From: Plumapathes pennacea
Taxonomy: Eukaryota > Cnidaria > Anthozoa > Antipatharia > Myriopathidae
Reading direction: 5' to 3'
Assembly (NCBI GenBank): GCA_964036295.1
Contig: OZ038467.1
Span: 2,795,501-2,859,500 of the forward strand
Length of the DNA: 64,000 nt
Part shown: in pieces, positions 10,799-20,500 of the stretch
Position numbering within the stretch: the first letter of the stretch is position 1
How the letters are laid out: each line of letters opens with the position of its first letter
Notes under the pieces: generated by a model
Database searches by the model: none
Seen by the model: only the letters and a program-made list of their open reading frames with translations
Told to the model about the DNA's origin: nothing
Made by a program: the position numbers and the translations under genes

Positions 10799-12076
10799 AT
10801 GAAGGAGATGAAAGTGATAATCGACTGTGATGCAGGCGTGGATGACGCTCAAGCGATCATCTTGGCTTTGTCTGATCCATCTGTCCAGGTTCTAGCGATA
10901 ACATGTGTGTCAGGGAACACGGATGTGGACCAAGTGTGTGTGAATGTACTGAAGGTGTTAGAGCTGTGTGAACGGACGGACATCCCAGTTTACAAGGGTG
11001 CAAGCGTACCGCTCATGGGTAAGGTCAATTTTGGGACTCTGAAACGTTTTTCACAGGCCATTGATAAGATTTGGGTAATCTACAGGCTAAGATTTGGGTC
11101 GTAGGAAATATAGGGGAGTATCCCCCCTGCAAAGTTCAACATGATCACATTAGTAATCAAAGTTAGGAACTTTGCTGAGAATAAAGTTTGTACACTTGGA
11201 GAGAATGAGCCTGCTCCCCACTCCCTCCCCCTGAGTCTTCTCAGATTACTTGTTTCCAGACCTTTTCTGTCCATCCGCTGGACCATCCTCATTCCCAGGC
11301 TCTTTTCCCTGAGGATGATTTGTTATTTTGTTTTATTGTCAGGTGGTGACAGTAAGGAAGCTTCCCACTTCCATGGTGGTGATGGACTAGGTGGGGCAGA
11401 AGGCATCAAGGACCCTGACATGTCCCTACTGAAACCAGAGCATGCTGTACATGCGCTGGTAACACTTGCCAATGAGTACAGTGGGGAAGTCACCCTTATA
11501 GCATTGGGACCTTTGACTAATGTTGCCCTGGCGTGCCGCATGGATCAAACATTTCACTCCAAACTGAAGAAGGCTTTCATAATGGGTGGAAATGTAGAGG
11601 CTAAAGGGAACCATAGCACACCTTGTGCAGAATTCAATTTCCTTTGTGATGTTGAATCAGTGCATGTTGTGTTAAATGAACTGGCATGTCCAGTGTCAAT
11701 AGTTGCTTGGGAAATATGCCTCAAGCATGCTACAGAATGGGAGTTCTATGATGCCTATGTTGCACAAGATAGTGAGAAGTCCAGATTTATGAAAAAAATT
11801 ACAGCTGTTAGCTCAGAATTCTATCGGCGAGGCAGTAAGGGTTGTGGTACTAACTACACCTGTTGTGATGCACTTGCCATGGCAGTGGCATTGAAGCCAG
11901 CGATTGTCGAGAAAGAAACACCAGTTTATGCCACTGTAGAAATGTGTGGGAAGTATACAACAGGTCAGATGGTTGTCGACTGGAGGAGAGTGCTCCAAAA
12001 AGAACCAAATGTGAGGATTGTAGAAGATGTGAACATTAAGGAATTTAAGGCTTTAATGATGGCATCTGTTCAGTAA
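10799..12076 (+). CDS. Inosine-uridine-preferring nucleoside hydrolase family protein, copy 2
   Basis: Exons 10799-11018 (220 nt) and 11343-12076 (734 nt), phase 1, give 317 residues. From MKVIIDCDAGVDD to the end of exon 1 the protein is identical to copy 1, and the DNA differs there by only three synonymous bases that I could find. Exon 2 matches copy 1 in most but clearly not all positions. Calcium-binding DCDAGVDDAQA, GPLTNVALA, IMGGN, CAEFNFLCD and GQMVVDW are present. The catalytic-pair position again reads CCD (TCCDALAMAVAL). A small extra segment (RRGSKGCGTN) precedes this loop relative to the other copies. Expected function is nucleoside salvage in the cytosol. The alternative, unspliced reading into 11104 ends quickly and lacks the catalytic half. 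Confidence 0.94.
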
Positions 12077-12138
12077 AAATAAAAGGGACTTTAAGATACA
12101 GGATGGGAGAGGGCAAATAATGGCAACATAGGTGAAAC

Positions 12139-12144
12139 AATAAA
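12139..12144 (+). terminator. Nucleoside hydrolase 2 polyadenylation signal (candidate)
   Basis: AATAAA in gaaacAATAAAactaat, 63 bp past the stop. Another AATAAA at 12078-12083 nearly touches the stop codon and is a less likely site. Confidence 0.45.
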
Positions 12145-12896
12145 ACTAATAATATTACAGAAGAGAAAAGGAGCATGTGAATATGTGAAATTGACCTGAT
12201 CTTGGGGTAGTTATGCTTTTACATGCAACTTCAAATGCTTCTTTTCTAGGTTTTTGTCAGAATGTATGACATTTCGAGGAAATACAACAGTTGATCTTCT
12301 TAGTAAGAGATGATGAAAGCAGTAGAACTTTGGCAAAAACAGAACAAATGGAACAACCTAAAGATAGGCAAAGTTACAAAGACATAAGGAATATTGGGAC
12401 ACTTTTTTGGTTCCTTGCGTTGCTGTTGCCATCCTAGGTTTCTTAATCTCCCTAATATTGTGCTCAGAATTTAACAGTACCAGAAGCCAAAATTCACAGT
12501 TTACAAAAGAAATGTATGCTTACAATGTGAGGAAAGTGAAGTCCAATACTTTTAGTTTTGATAAAATAATTATAGTACTCTATGCTAAAGTAAGGATGAT
12601 GAGATATTGAATATATAGTAAAAGAGTGATCTGAAAGGGTACGGTGGCAAATTTTGTCTAACATATCATGTTTTTTTTTTTTCATATTCTAAGCATCTCC
12701 CAGCTGTTTTTTCTCTGTTGAACCATTTTTATATGACACTGTTCTCAAAAATTAAAACATCTGAAACTCAGACTACAGAAATGTATGTAAAATGAGCTTG
12801 TGTGCATTTTTTGTTAGTGCACAGACTCTAACAGAGGTCTTGACTGTCAGAGACTTCAAAAGTTAAACCTTGCAGTTCAATACTATAAAAATATCG

Positions 12897-12902
12897 TTTA
12901 TT
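12897..12902 (-). terminator. Nucleoside hydrolase 3 polyadenylation signal
   Basis: TTTATT on the plus strand, about 110 bp past the stop of the minus-strand gene. It is the nearest canonical hexamer. Confidence 0.5.
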
Positions 12903-13010
12903 GAGAGGCCAACTTCAGTACTGCCTATTTTTACAGAAGGGTCCTCAAATTTGAAATAATCTTACAGAGTAAAAGTAAGCAAAGTCCTTTTAACTAGGCC
13001 TTGCATTTGT

Positions 13011-14347
13011 TCACTTGATGGATTGTATCATGACTTTTTGAAATAGCTTGAGATCCATTTTTTGAACAATGGTTACATTGCATCTCTTCCCCAGTGTTTC
13101 TCTCCAATCAACTACCATTTGTCCACGGGTGACATGACCATTCAACTCTACCGTGGCATGGACAGACTGTTGCTGAAGAATCATTTCTGGGTAAATCGCA
13201 ACTGCAATGGCAAAGGGATCAGCAGTAATGAAAGGGCCATCTCCTTCATATTCACGGATCCCAGAACTAACTCTTTTCATGAACTCAGACTTTGGAGTTT
13301 TCTCTCCAGTGTACTCATAGAAAAATTGCCACTCCATGGAGTTGTCCAGGCAGGCTTCCCAGGGGATGATAGATATAGGACACTGAAACTCGTTTAGTAC
13401 AATGTGAGCTGCATCTGGGTCTGCTCCAAAATTAAACTCTCCAGAAATGAAGTGGTTTCCAACACCATGCACATTTCCACCCATGATAGACAGACTTCCT
13501 ACATTTTTGGCAAACTGTGGATCCATGCGACAAGCCAAGGCAATATTTGTCAGAGGACCAATGGCAACAATCGTGACTTCATTGGGATTTTCACGAACCA
13601 ACTGTGTCAGTGTCTTGACAGCATGGGTGTTTTTTAGCAATGACAAATCGGGCTCTTTCAGGTCTGAAGCATTTCCCAAACCATCTCTGCCGTGATATGT
13701 GGGATATTCATACATTTTCCCTGAAAACAAGGTTCTGATATTTATAATATTTACACAAATTTTAACACAAAAAGTATTGAAAAACCAATCACAACTCCAA
13801 TCCCACTGTTGACTAGTCACTCTCACCCTCCCTAGTTTGAGTATACTGGTCATGTAAAGTTGTCAGTAGTTGTATTACATCCTGTATGGCATCAAAAATA
13901 TTGTGCTTCCCTCCACCTCCCCCTCAAAAAAGAAAGAAAGAATTTCCAAATATCATTTCCCTACCTCCCCGAAAAATGCCCGAATACCCCCAAGGGGCAG
14001 GGGATGGGTGGCATCAGAGGAAACGCATATTCCCGTGGGGGAAGGGAGGGGGTATATAGAAACACTATTGGGAAGGAAGATGTGGGATATTCTGTACCTC
14101 AATGCACACTTATCCAGATAATCTTACCAAGTAATGGAACACTGGCGCCCTTGTGGACAGGTACATCGGTTCGACCACAAACCTCGAGCACCTTGAGAAC
14201 ATTTTTGGTGACTTGGTCCACGTTTGTGTTGCCGTACACGCAAGTGATCGCCAACAAGTCAACGTCTTCACGCAATGCTATCATCACTGCTTGAGCGTCA
14301 TCGATTCCTGCATCGCAATCTATAATGAATTTTCGTCGATTTTCCAT
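13011..14347 (-). CDS. Nucleoside hydrolase family protein, copy 3 (divergent active site)
   Basis: Exons 14347-14128 (220 nt) and 13720-13011 (710 nt), phase 1, give 309 residues. It keeps the calcium-binding signature DCDAGIDDAQA, GPLTNIALACRMD, IMGGN, EFNFGADPDAAH (closer to the classical EFN..DPEAA form than copies 1 and 2) and GQMVVDW. At the catalytic-pair position it reads TADPFAIAVA, with neither the His of protozoal enzymes nor the tandem Cys of copies 1 and 2, though the Asp is kept. Exon 1 length and intron phase equal those of the other copies, so all three descend from one two-exon ancestor. The start codon lies 217 bp from that of the STAND gene on the other strand. It may be an active enzyme with other chemistry, or a pseudoenzyme. 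Confidence 0.92.
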
Positions 14348-14564
14348 CGTTCACGTTGGATCGATCGTGGCTTTTCTCAAGGAAACAGGCGTGGGCACTA
14401 AGTCAAGTGGTACCCAGGGCCCTGACTCCCCCATCCCGGAATATCCGAACGAAAGAAGCATGAGAACTACTAAACCGCACGTGAATCAAAATGGCGGAGT
14501 AGGTTACTGTATTTCAAGCTGTATTTTACGGTACTGTATTTTCATCAGGGATCAGATTCTGGCG
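14348..14564. promoter_or_regulatory. Bidirectional promoter, hydrolase 3 / STAND NTPase
   Basis: Only 217 bp separate the two divergent start codons, so core promoters and 5' UTRs of both genes must share it. It is CG-containing and has no repeats. Confidence 0.6.
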
Positions 14565-17500
14565 ATGCACTCCTTACGAGGGGCACTGCGTTCCAAAGGA
14601 ACCCTGCAATGTGTGTCATTTCGACCGCTGTGCCTCAAAAAGCAGCCCCTGCGGAGAGCATTTTCAAACAGTGTTCCTCCGGCAGAACCGATTGCGGGCG
14701 AGGCTCCTCCGAAGTCGTGGCGCGAGAACCCTAACCTGAAGTACTGGGTTATTGGTGTTCTAGGAATCACAGGATCTATCTACTACTATTTTTACAAAGA
14801 CAGAGACAAGAAACGATTAAGAGTGAAGCTTTTGCCGCCAAACCCTGCGTATTACATTCATCCACGAAACAGCGAAATTGAAGGACTCGAGAACTTGCAC
14901 AGCCGTCTGAGGAAGCAGAGTTCTTTGGTCGTTTTGCCAATTGTCGGGCCAACGGGTTACGGGAAGACCACTCTGGCTTGGGCTTTTGCAGAAAAGCTAA
15001 TGTCACAAGAAGAAGAAAAGTATGAGATCATTCCCAAAAACCATCTGCTTGGGACAGTGAATGCATCCTCACTGGACAGTATCATATTTGACATGAAGAG
15101 GTTTGCTATTGCACTTGGTTGTGTGGCACAGGACTGGACATCCAGAGCAAGCCAGGGAATGGTGTTTGGAAGTCTTAACAAAGAGGAACAGTTGGACTGC
15201 CTTGTTGGAGCGGTCAAGGAGAAGCTAGTTGAAAGCCCAGGCTGGGTGTTGATTTTGGATAACGTGAAAGATGAAGAGATTCTGACCAGGTGGTTTCTGG
15301 ATCAATCATCTGCTGATAATTGGGGAAGAGGGACTGTCCTTGTTACCAAGGAAGGAGTGAGCAAACAGCAATCTACGTTGGGTAGTGTCTACAGTTTGGA
15401 GAGGGGGTGAGTATTAGACCAGAGATGCCCACTTTGACAAATTTCAGGTTTGAGTCTCAGGCCAGAGGTCTGGGCCCCACTCAGTCAAGGGGTGGAGCTC
15501 TCTGGGGGTGGGGGTGGTGGGAAAGATTTATAAGCTGAGATTTATAGCTACCTGTAAGCTGACTTCTGCATAAAACTCTAGTCTATTTTATGCCATCCCC
15601 AAGTCCCCTTAAGTCCATCCAAGTCCCCTCTAAAGCATTGGTCATGGGAGTCTTCAAGAAGCTGCAAAAATGGCTATCAACGCCTTATCAGGCCTTAGAA
15701 AAGGTCTTAAATTAAAGTAGTTTTCTTAATGTACCCATTAAATTCAAATTTGATCATTGCCGATGTTTGAAAGGCATTTTTTCTGCTCATAAACAAGCGA
15801 TGCTAACGACTACTGGAATGACCAAATTTGGCAATTTATGACACCAGTTATCTCTGAAACGAGCCTGGTGACCCCCAAATTTTTTTGCATTTTATGGATT
15901 AGTTTATAATAATCTACCTATTACAGAAATTTGAAATAATTCTGAACGTTAGAAGTTTTTGGCACGAAAGTTCTTAAGTCCCCTTCAAGTCCCCTCAAGT
16001 CTGTCCAAGTCCCCACAAGTTCCACCAAGTCCCCTTCAAGTCCCCACAAGTCCCCTTAAGTCCCTTCAAGTCCCACCAAGTCCCCTCAAGTCCCTTCCCT
16101 TTAAGTGCCCTCAAGTCACTACAAGTCCCACAAGTCCTCTCAAGTCCCTACAAGTCCCTTCAAGTGCCCTCAAATCCCTGCAAGTCCCCACAAGTCCCCT
16201 CAAGTCCCCACAAGTCCCCTTACGTCCCCTCAAGTCCCCACAAGTCTCTTCAAGTGCCCTCAAATCCCACCAAGTCCCCATGACTCCCCTTCAAGTCCCA
16301 CCAAGTACCCACAAGTCCCCTCAAGTCCCTACAAGTCCCTACAAGTCCCACCAAGTCCCCACGAGTCCCCTTCAAGTCCCCTCAAGTTCCTTCAAGTCCC
16401 CACAAGTCCCACTAAGTCCCCTTCAAGTCCCCTCAAGTCCCTTCAAGTCCCCTCAAGTCCCCACAAGTCTCTTCAAGTCCCCACAAGTCCCACCAAGTCC
16501 CCACAAGTCCCCTCAAGTCCCCACAAATTCCTTCAAGTCCCCACATATCCCTTCAAGTCCCCACTAGTTCCTACAAGTCCCTACACGTCCCACCAAGTCC
16601 CCACGAGTCCCCTTTAAGTCCCCTCAAGTTACTTCAAGTCCCCACAAGTCCCACTAAGTCCCCTTCAAGTCCCCTCAAGTCCCCACAGGTCCATTCAAGT
16701 CACCACAAGTCCCACCAAGTCCCCACAAGTCCCCTCAAGTCCCCACAAGTTCCTTCAAGTCCCCTCAAGTCCCCTCAAGTCCCTTCAAGTCCCCACAAGT
16801 CCCACCAAGTCCCCACAAGTCCCCTCAAGCCCCCACAAGTTCCTTCAAGTCCCCTCAAGTCCCCACAAGTCCCTTCAAGTCCCACCAAGTCCCCACAAGT
16901 CCCTTCAAGCCCCCACAAGTCCCACCAAGTCCCCACAAGTTCCCTCAAGTCCCCACAAGTTCCTTCAAGTCCCCTCAAGTCCCCACAAGTCCCCACAAGT
17001 CCCTTCAAGTCCCCACAAGTTCCTTGAAGTCACTTTCAAGTGCCCACAAGTACCCACAAGTCTCTTCAAGTCCCCACAAGTCCCTTCAAGTCCCCACAAG
17101 TCCCACCAAGTCCCCACAAGTCCCCTCAAGTCCCCACAAGTCCCTTCAAGTCTCCACAAGTCCCACCAAGTCCCCACAAGTCCCTAAGTCCCCACAAGTT
17201 CCTTCAAGTCCCCTCAAGTCCCCACAAGTCCCTACAAGTCCCTTCAAGTCCCCTCAAGTCCCCTTGAGTCCCCAGAAGTTCCTTCAAGTCCCTTCAAGTC
17301 CCCACAAGTCTCCTCAAGTCCCCACAAGTTCCTTCAAGTCACCTTCAAGTCCCCACAAGTCCCCACAAGTCTCTTCAAGTCCCCACAAGTTCCTACAAGT
17401 CCCTACAAGTCCCACCAAGTCCCCACGAGTCCCCTTCAAGTCCTCTCACGTTCCTACAAGTCCCCACAAGTCCCACTAAGTCCCCTTCAAGTCCTCTCAA

Positions 17501-20500
17501 GTCCCCACAAGTCCCTACAAGTCCCCTCAAGTCCCCTCGAGTCCCCAGAATTTCCTTCAAGTCCCCTCAAGTCCCTTCAAGTCCCCTCAAGTCCCCTCGA
17601 GTCCCCAGAAGTTCCTTCAAGTCCCCTCAAGTCCCCACAAGTCCCCTCAAGTCCCCACATATTCCTTGAAGTCACTTTCAAGTGCCCACAAGTGCCCACA
17701 AGTCTCTTCAAGTGCCCACAAGTCCCTTCAAGTCCCCACAAGTCCCACCAAGTCCCCACAAGTCCCCTCAAGTCCCCACAAGTCCCTTCAAGTCCCCACA
17801 AGTCCCACCAAGTCCCCAAAAGTCCCTAAGTCCCCACAAGCTCCTTCAAGTCCCCTCAAGTCTCCACAAGTCCCTACAAGTCCCTTCAAGTCCCCTCAAG
17901 TACCCTCGAGTCCCCAGAAGTTCCTTCAAGTCCCCTCAAGTCCCCACAAGTCCCCTCAAGTCCCCACAAGTTCCTTCAAGTCCCCACAAGTTCCTTCAAG
18001 TCACCTTCAAGTCCCCACAAGTCCCCACAAGTCTCTTCAAGTCCCCACAAGTCCCTTCAAGTCCCCACAAGTCCCACCAAGTCCCCACAAGTCCTCTCAA
18101 GTCCCCACAAGTCCCTTCAAGTCCCCTCAAGTCCCCACAAGTCCCACCAAGTCCCCACAAGTCCCTAAGTCCCCACAAGTTCCTTCAAGTCCCCTCAAGT
18201 CCCCACAAGTCCCTACAAGTCCCTTCAAGTCCCCTCAAGTCCCCTCGAGTTCCCAGAAGTTCCTTCAAGTCCCCTCAAGTCCCCACAAGTCCCCTCAAGT
18301 CCCCACAAGTTCCTTCAAGTCACCTTCAAGTCCCTTCAAGTCCCCTCAAGTCCCCACAAGTCCCACCAAGTCCCCACAAGTTCCTTCAAGTCCCCTCAAG
18401 TCCCCACAAGTCCCACCAAGTCCTCACCGGTCCCTTCAAGTCCCTACAAGTTCCTTCAAGTCCCCACAAGTCCCTTCAAGTTCCCACAAGTCCCCTCAAG
18501 TCCCCACAAGTCCCTTCAAGTCCCCACAAGTTCCTTCAAGTCCCCTCAAGTCCCCACAAGTCCCACCAAGTCCCCACAAGTTTCTTCAAGTTCCCTCAAG
18601 TCCCCACAAGTCCCTACAAGTCCCTTCAAGTCCCCTCAAGTCCCCTCGAGTCCCCAGAAGTTCCTTCAAGTCCCCTTAAGTCCCCACAAGTCCCCTCAAG
18701 TCCCCACAAGTTCCTTCAAGTCCCCACAAGTTCCTTCAAGTCACCTTCAAGTCCCTACAAGTCCCCACAAGTCCCTTCAAGTCCCCACAAGTTCCTTCAA
18801 GTCCCTTCAAGTCCCCACAAGTCCCCTCAAGTCCCCACAAGTTCCTTCAAGTCCCTTCAAGTCCCCTCAAGTCCCACTAAGTCCCCACAAGTCCCCTTAA
18901 GTCCCCACAAGTCCCCTCAAGTTCCTTGAAGTCCCCTCAAGTCCCCACAAGTCCCCACAAGTTCCTTCAAGTCCCCTCAAGTCCTTTCAAGTCCCCTCAA
19001 GTCCTATCAAGTTCCCTCAAGTCCCCACAAGTTCTTTCAAGTCCCCACAAGTCTCCTCAGGTCCCGTCAAGTCCCCACAAGTCCCCTTTAAGTCCCCTCA
19101 AGTCCCACCAAGTCCCCACAAGTCCCCTTAAGTCCCTTCAAGTCCCCTTAAGTCCCACCAAGTCCCACCAAGTCCCCTTGAAGTCCCCATAAATCCCCTT
19201 CAAGTCCCGTCAAGTCCACACAATTCCCCTCAAGTCCCACCAAGTCCCCACAAGTCCCACCAAGTCCCCTTCAAGTCCCCACAAGTCCCCTTTAAGTCCT
19301 CTCAAGTCCCACCAAGTCCCCACAAGTGCAACCAAGTCCCCTCAAGTCCCTTCAAGTCCATTTAAGTCCCACGAAGTCCGCACAAGTCCTCACAAGTCCC
19401 TTTCAAGTCCCTTCAAGTCCTCACAAGTTCCTTCAAGTCCCCACAAGTCCCTTCAAGTCCCCACAAGTTCCTTCAAGTCCCCACAAGTCCCACCATGTCC
19501 CCACAAGTCCGCTCAAGTCCCCACAAGTTTCTTCTAGTCCCCTCAAGTCCCCGCAAGTCCCCTCAAGTCCCCAGAAGTCCCCTCAAGTCCCCACAAGTTC
19601 CTTCAAGTCAACACAAGTCCGCTCAAGTCCCCACAAGTCCCACCAAGTCCCCAAAGTCCCCTCAAGTCCCCACAAGTCCCCTCAAGTCCCCACAAGTCTC
19701 ACCAAGTCCCCACAAGTCCCTTCAAGTCCCCACAAGTCCCCTCAAGTCCCCACAAGTTCCTTCAAGTACCCTCAAGTTCCACATGTTCCTTCAAGTCCCT
19801 GGAAGTCCCCACAAGTCCTTTCAAGTCCCACCAAGTCCCCTCAAGTCCCCACAAGTCCCTTCAAGTCCCCACAAGTCCCACCAAGTCCCCACAAGTTCCC
19901 TCAAGTCCCCACAAGTCCCCTCAAGTCCCCACAAGTTCCTTCAAGTACCCTCAAGTTCCACAAGTTCCTTCAAGTCCCCTGAAGTCCCCACAGGTCCCTT
20001 CAAGTCCCCACAAATTCCTTCAAGTCCCCTCAAGTCCCCATAAGTCCCCATAAGTCCCCACAAGTTCCTTCAAGTCCCCTCAAGTCCCCACAAGTCCCTA
20101 CAAGTCCCTTCAAGTCCCCACAAGTTCCCACAAGTCCCTTCAAGACCCTTCAAGTCCCCACAAGTCCCCACAAGTTCCTTCAAGTCCCTTCAAGTCCCCA
20201 CAAGTCCCCTCAAGTCCCCACAAGTTCCTTCAAGTCCCCTCAAGTCCCCTCAAGTCCCACTAAGTCCCCACAAGTCCCCTCAAGTACCCACAAGTCCCCA
20301 CATATTTAGTCTCCCCCCTCGTCCTACTCTTGGATTGATGATGGCCTGAAAACAAACCAGAGCATCTGCTACATCATGTGGCTTGCTGTTTGAAGTGCAT
20401 GATGTGAATGGCTGCTAACAATTAAATGTTAAGTTCTTTACTCCATATATATATATATATATATATATGATGCAACTCTAGTGAGACACTGAAACAGTGT

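Larger units (their letters stand above)
12077..13010. other. Convergent 3' region between hydrolases 2 and 3
   Basis: AT-rich, with a T-run at 12670-12683. It holds both 3' UTRs. There are no coding candidates beyond short chance ORFs. Hydrolase 3 probably uses the minus-strand AATAAA at 12897-12902. Confidence 0.5.

Noticed and set aside
14325-14564. Upstream in-frame start for the STAND gene
   Set aside because: The extension overlaps hydrolase 3 exon 1 on the other strand, and the ATG at 14565 begins a convincing mitochondrial leader.
16775-18178. Minus-strand Trp/Gly/Leu-rich ORFs (GLEGTCGDLRG type)
   Set aside because: Reverse translation of the same minisatellite; no gene signals.
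17682-18929. 415-codon Pro/Ser-rich ORF
   Set aside because: It is the translated minisatellite. A 10-bp unit without stops opens every plus frame; no splice signals or upstream coding sequence join it.
15960-20310. CRISPR-like array, or a bank of NF-kB-type sites (GGGGACTT)
   Set aside because: There are no unique spacers between repeats, and the unit lacks the second half of a kB site. This is an ordinary tandem minisatellite in an animal genome.
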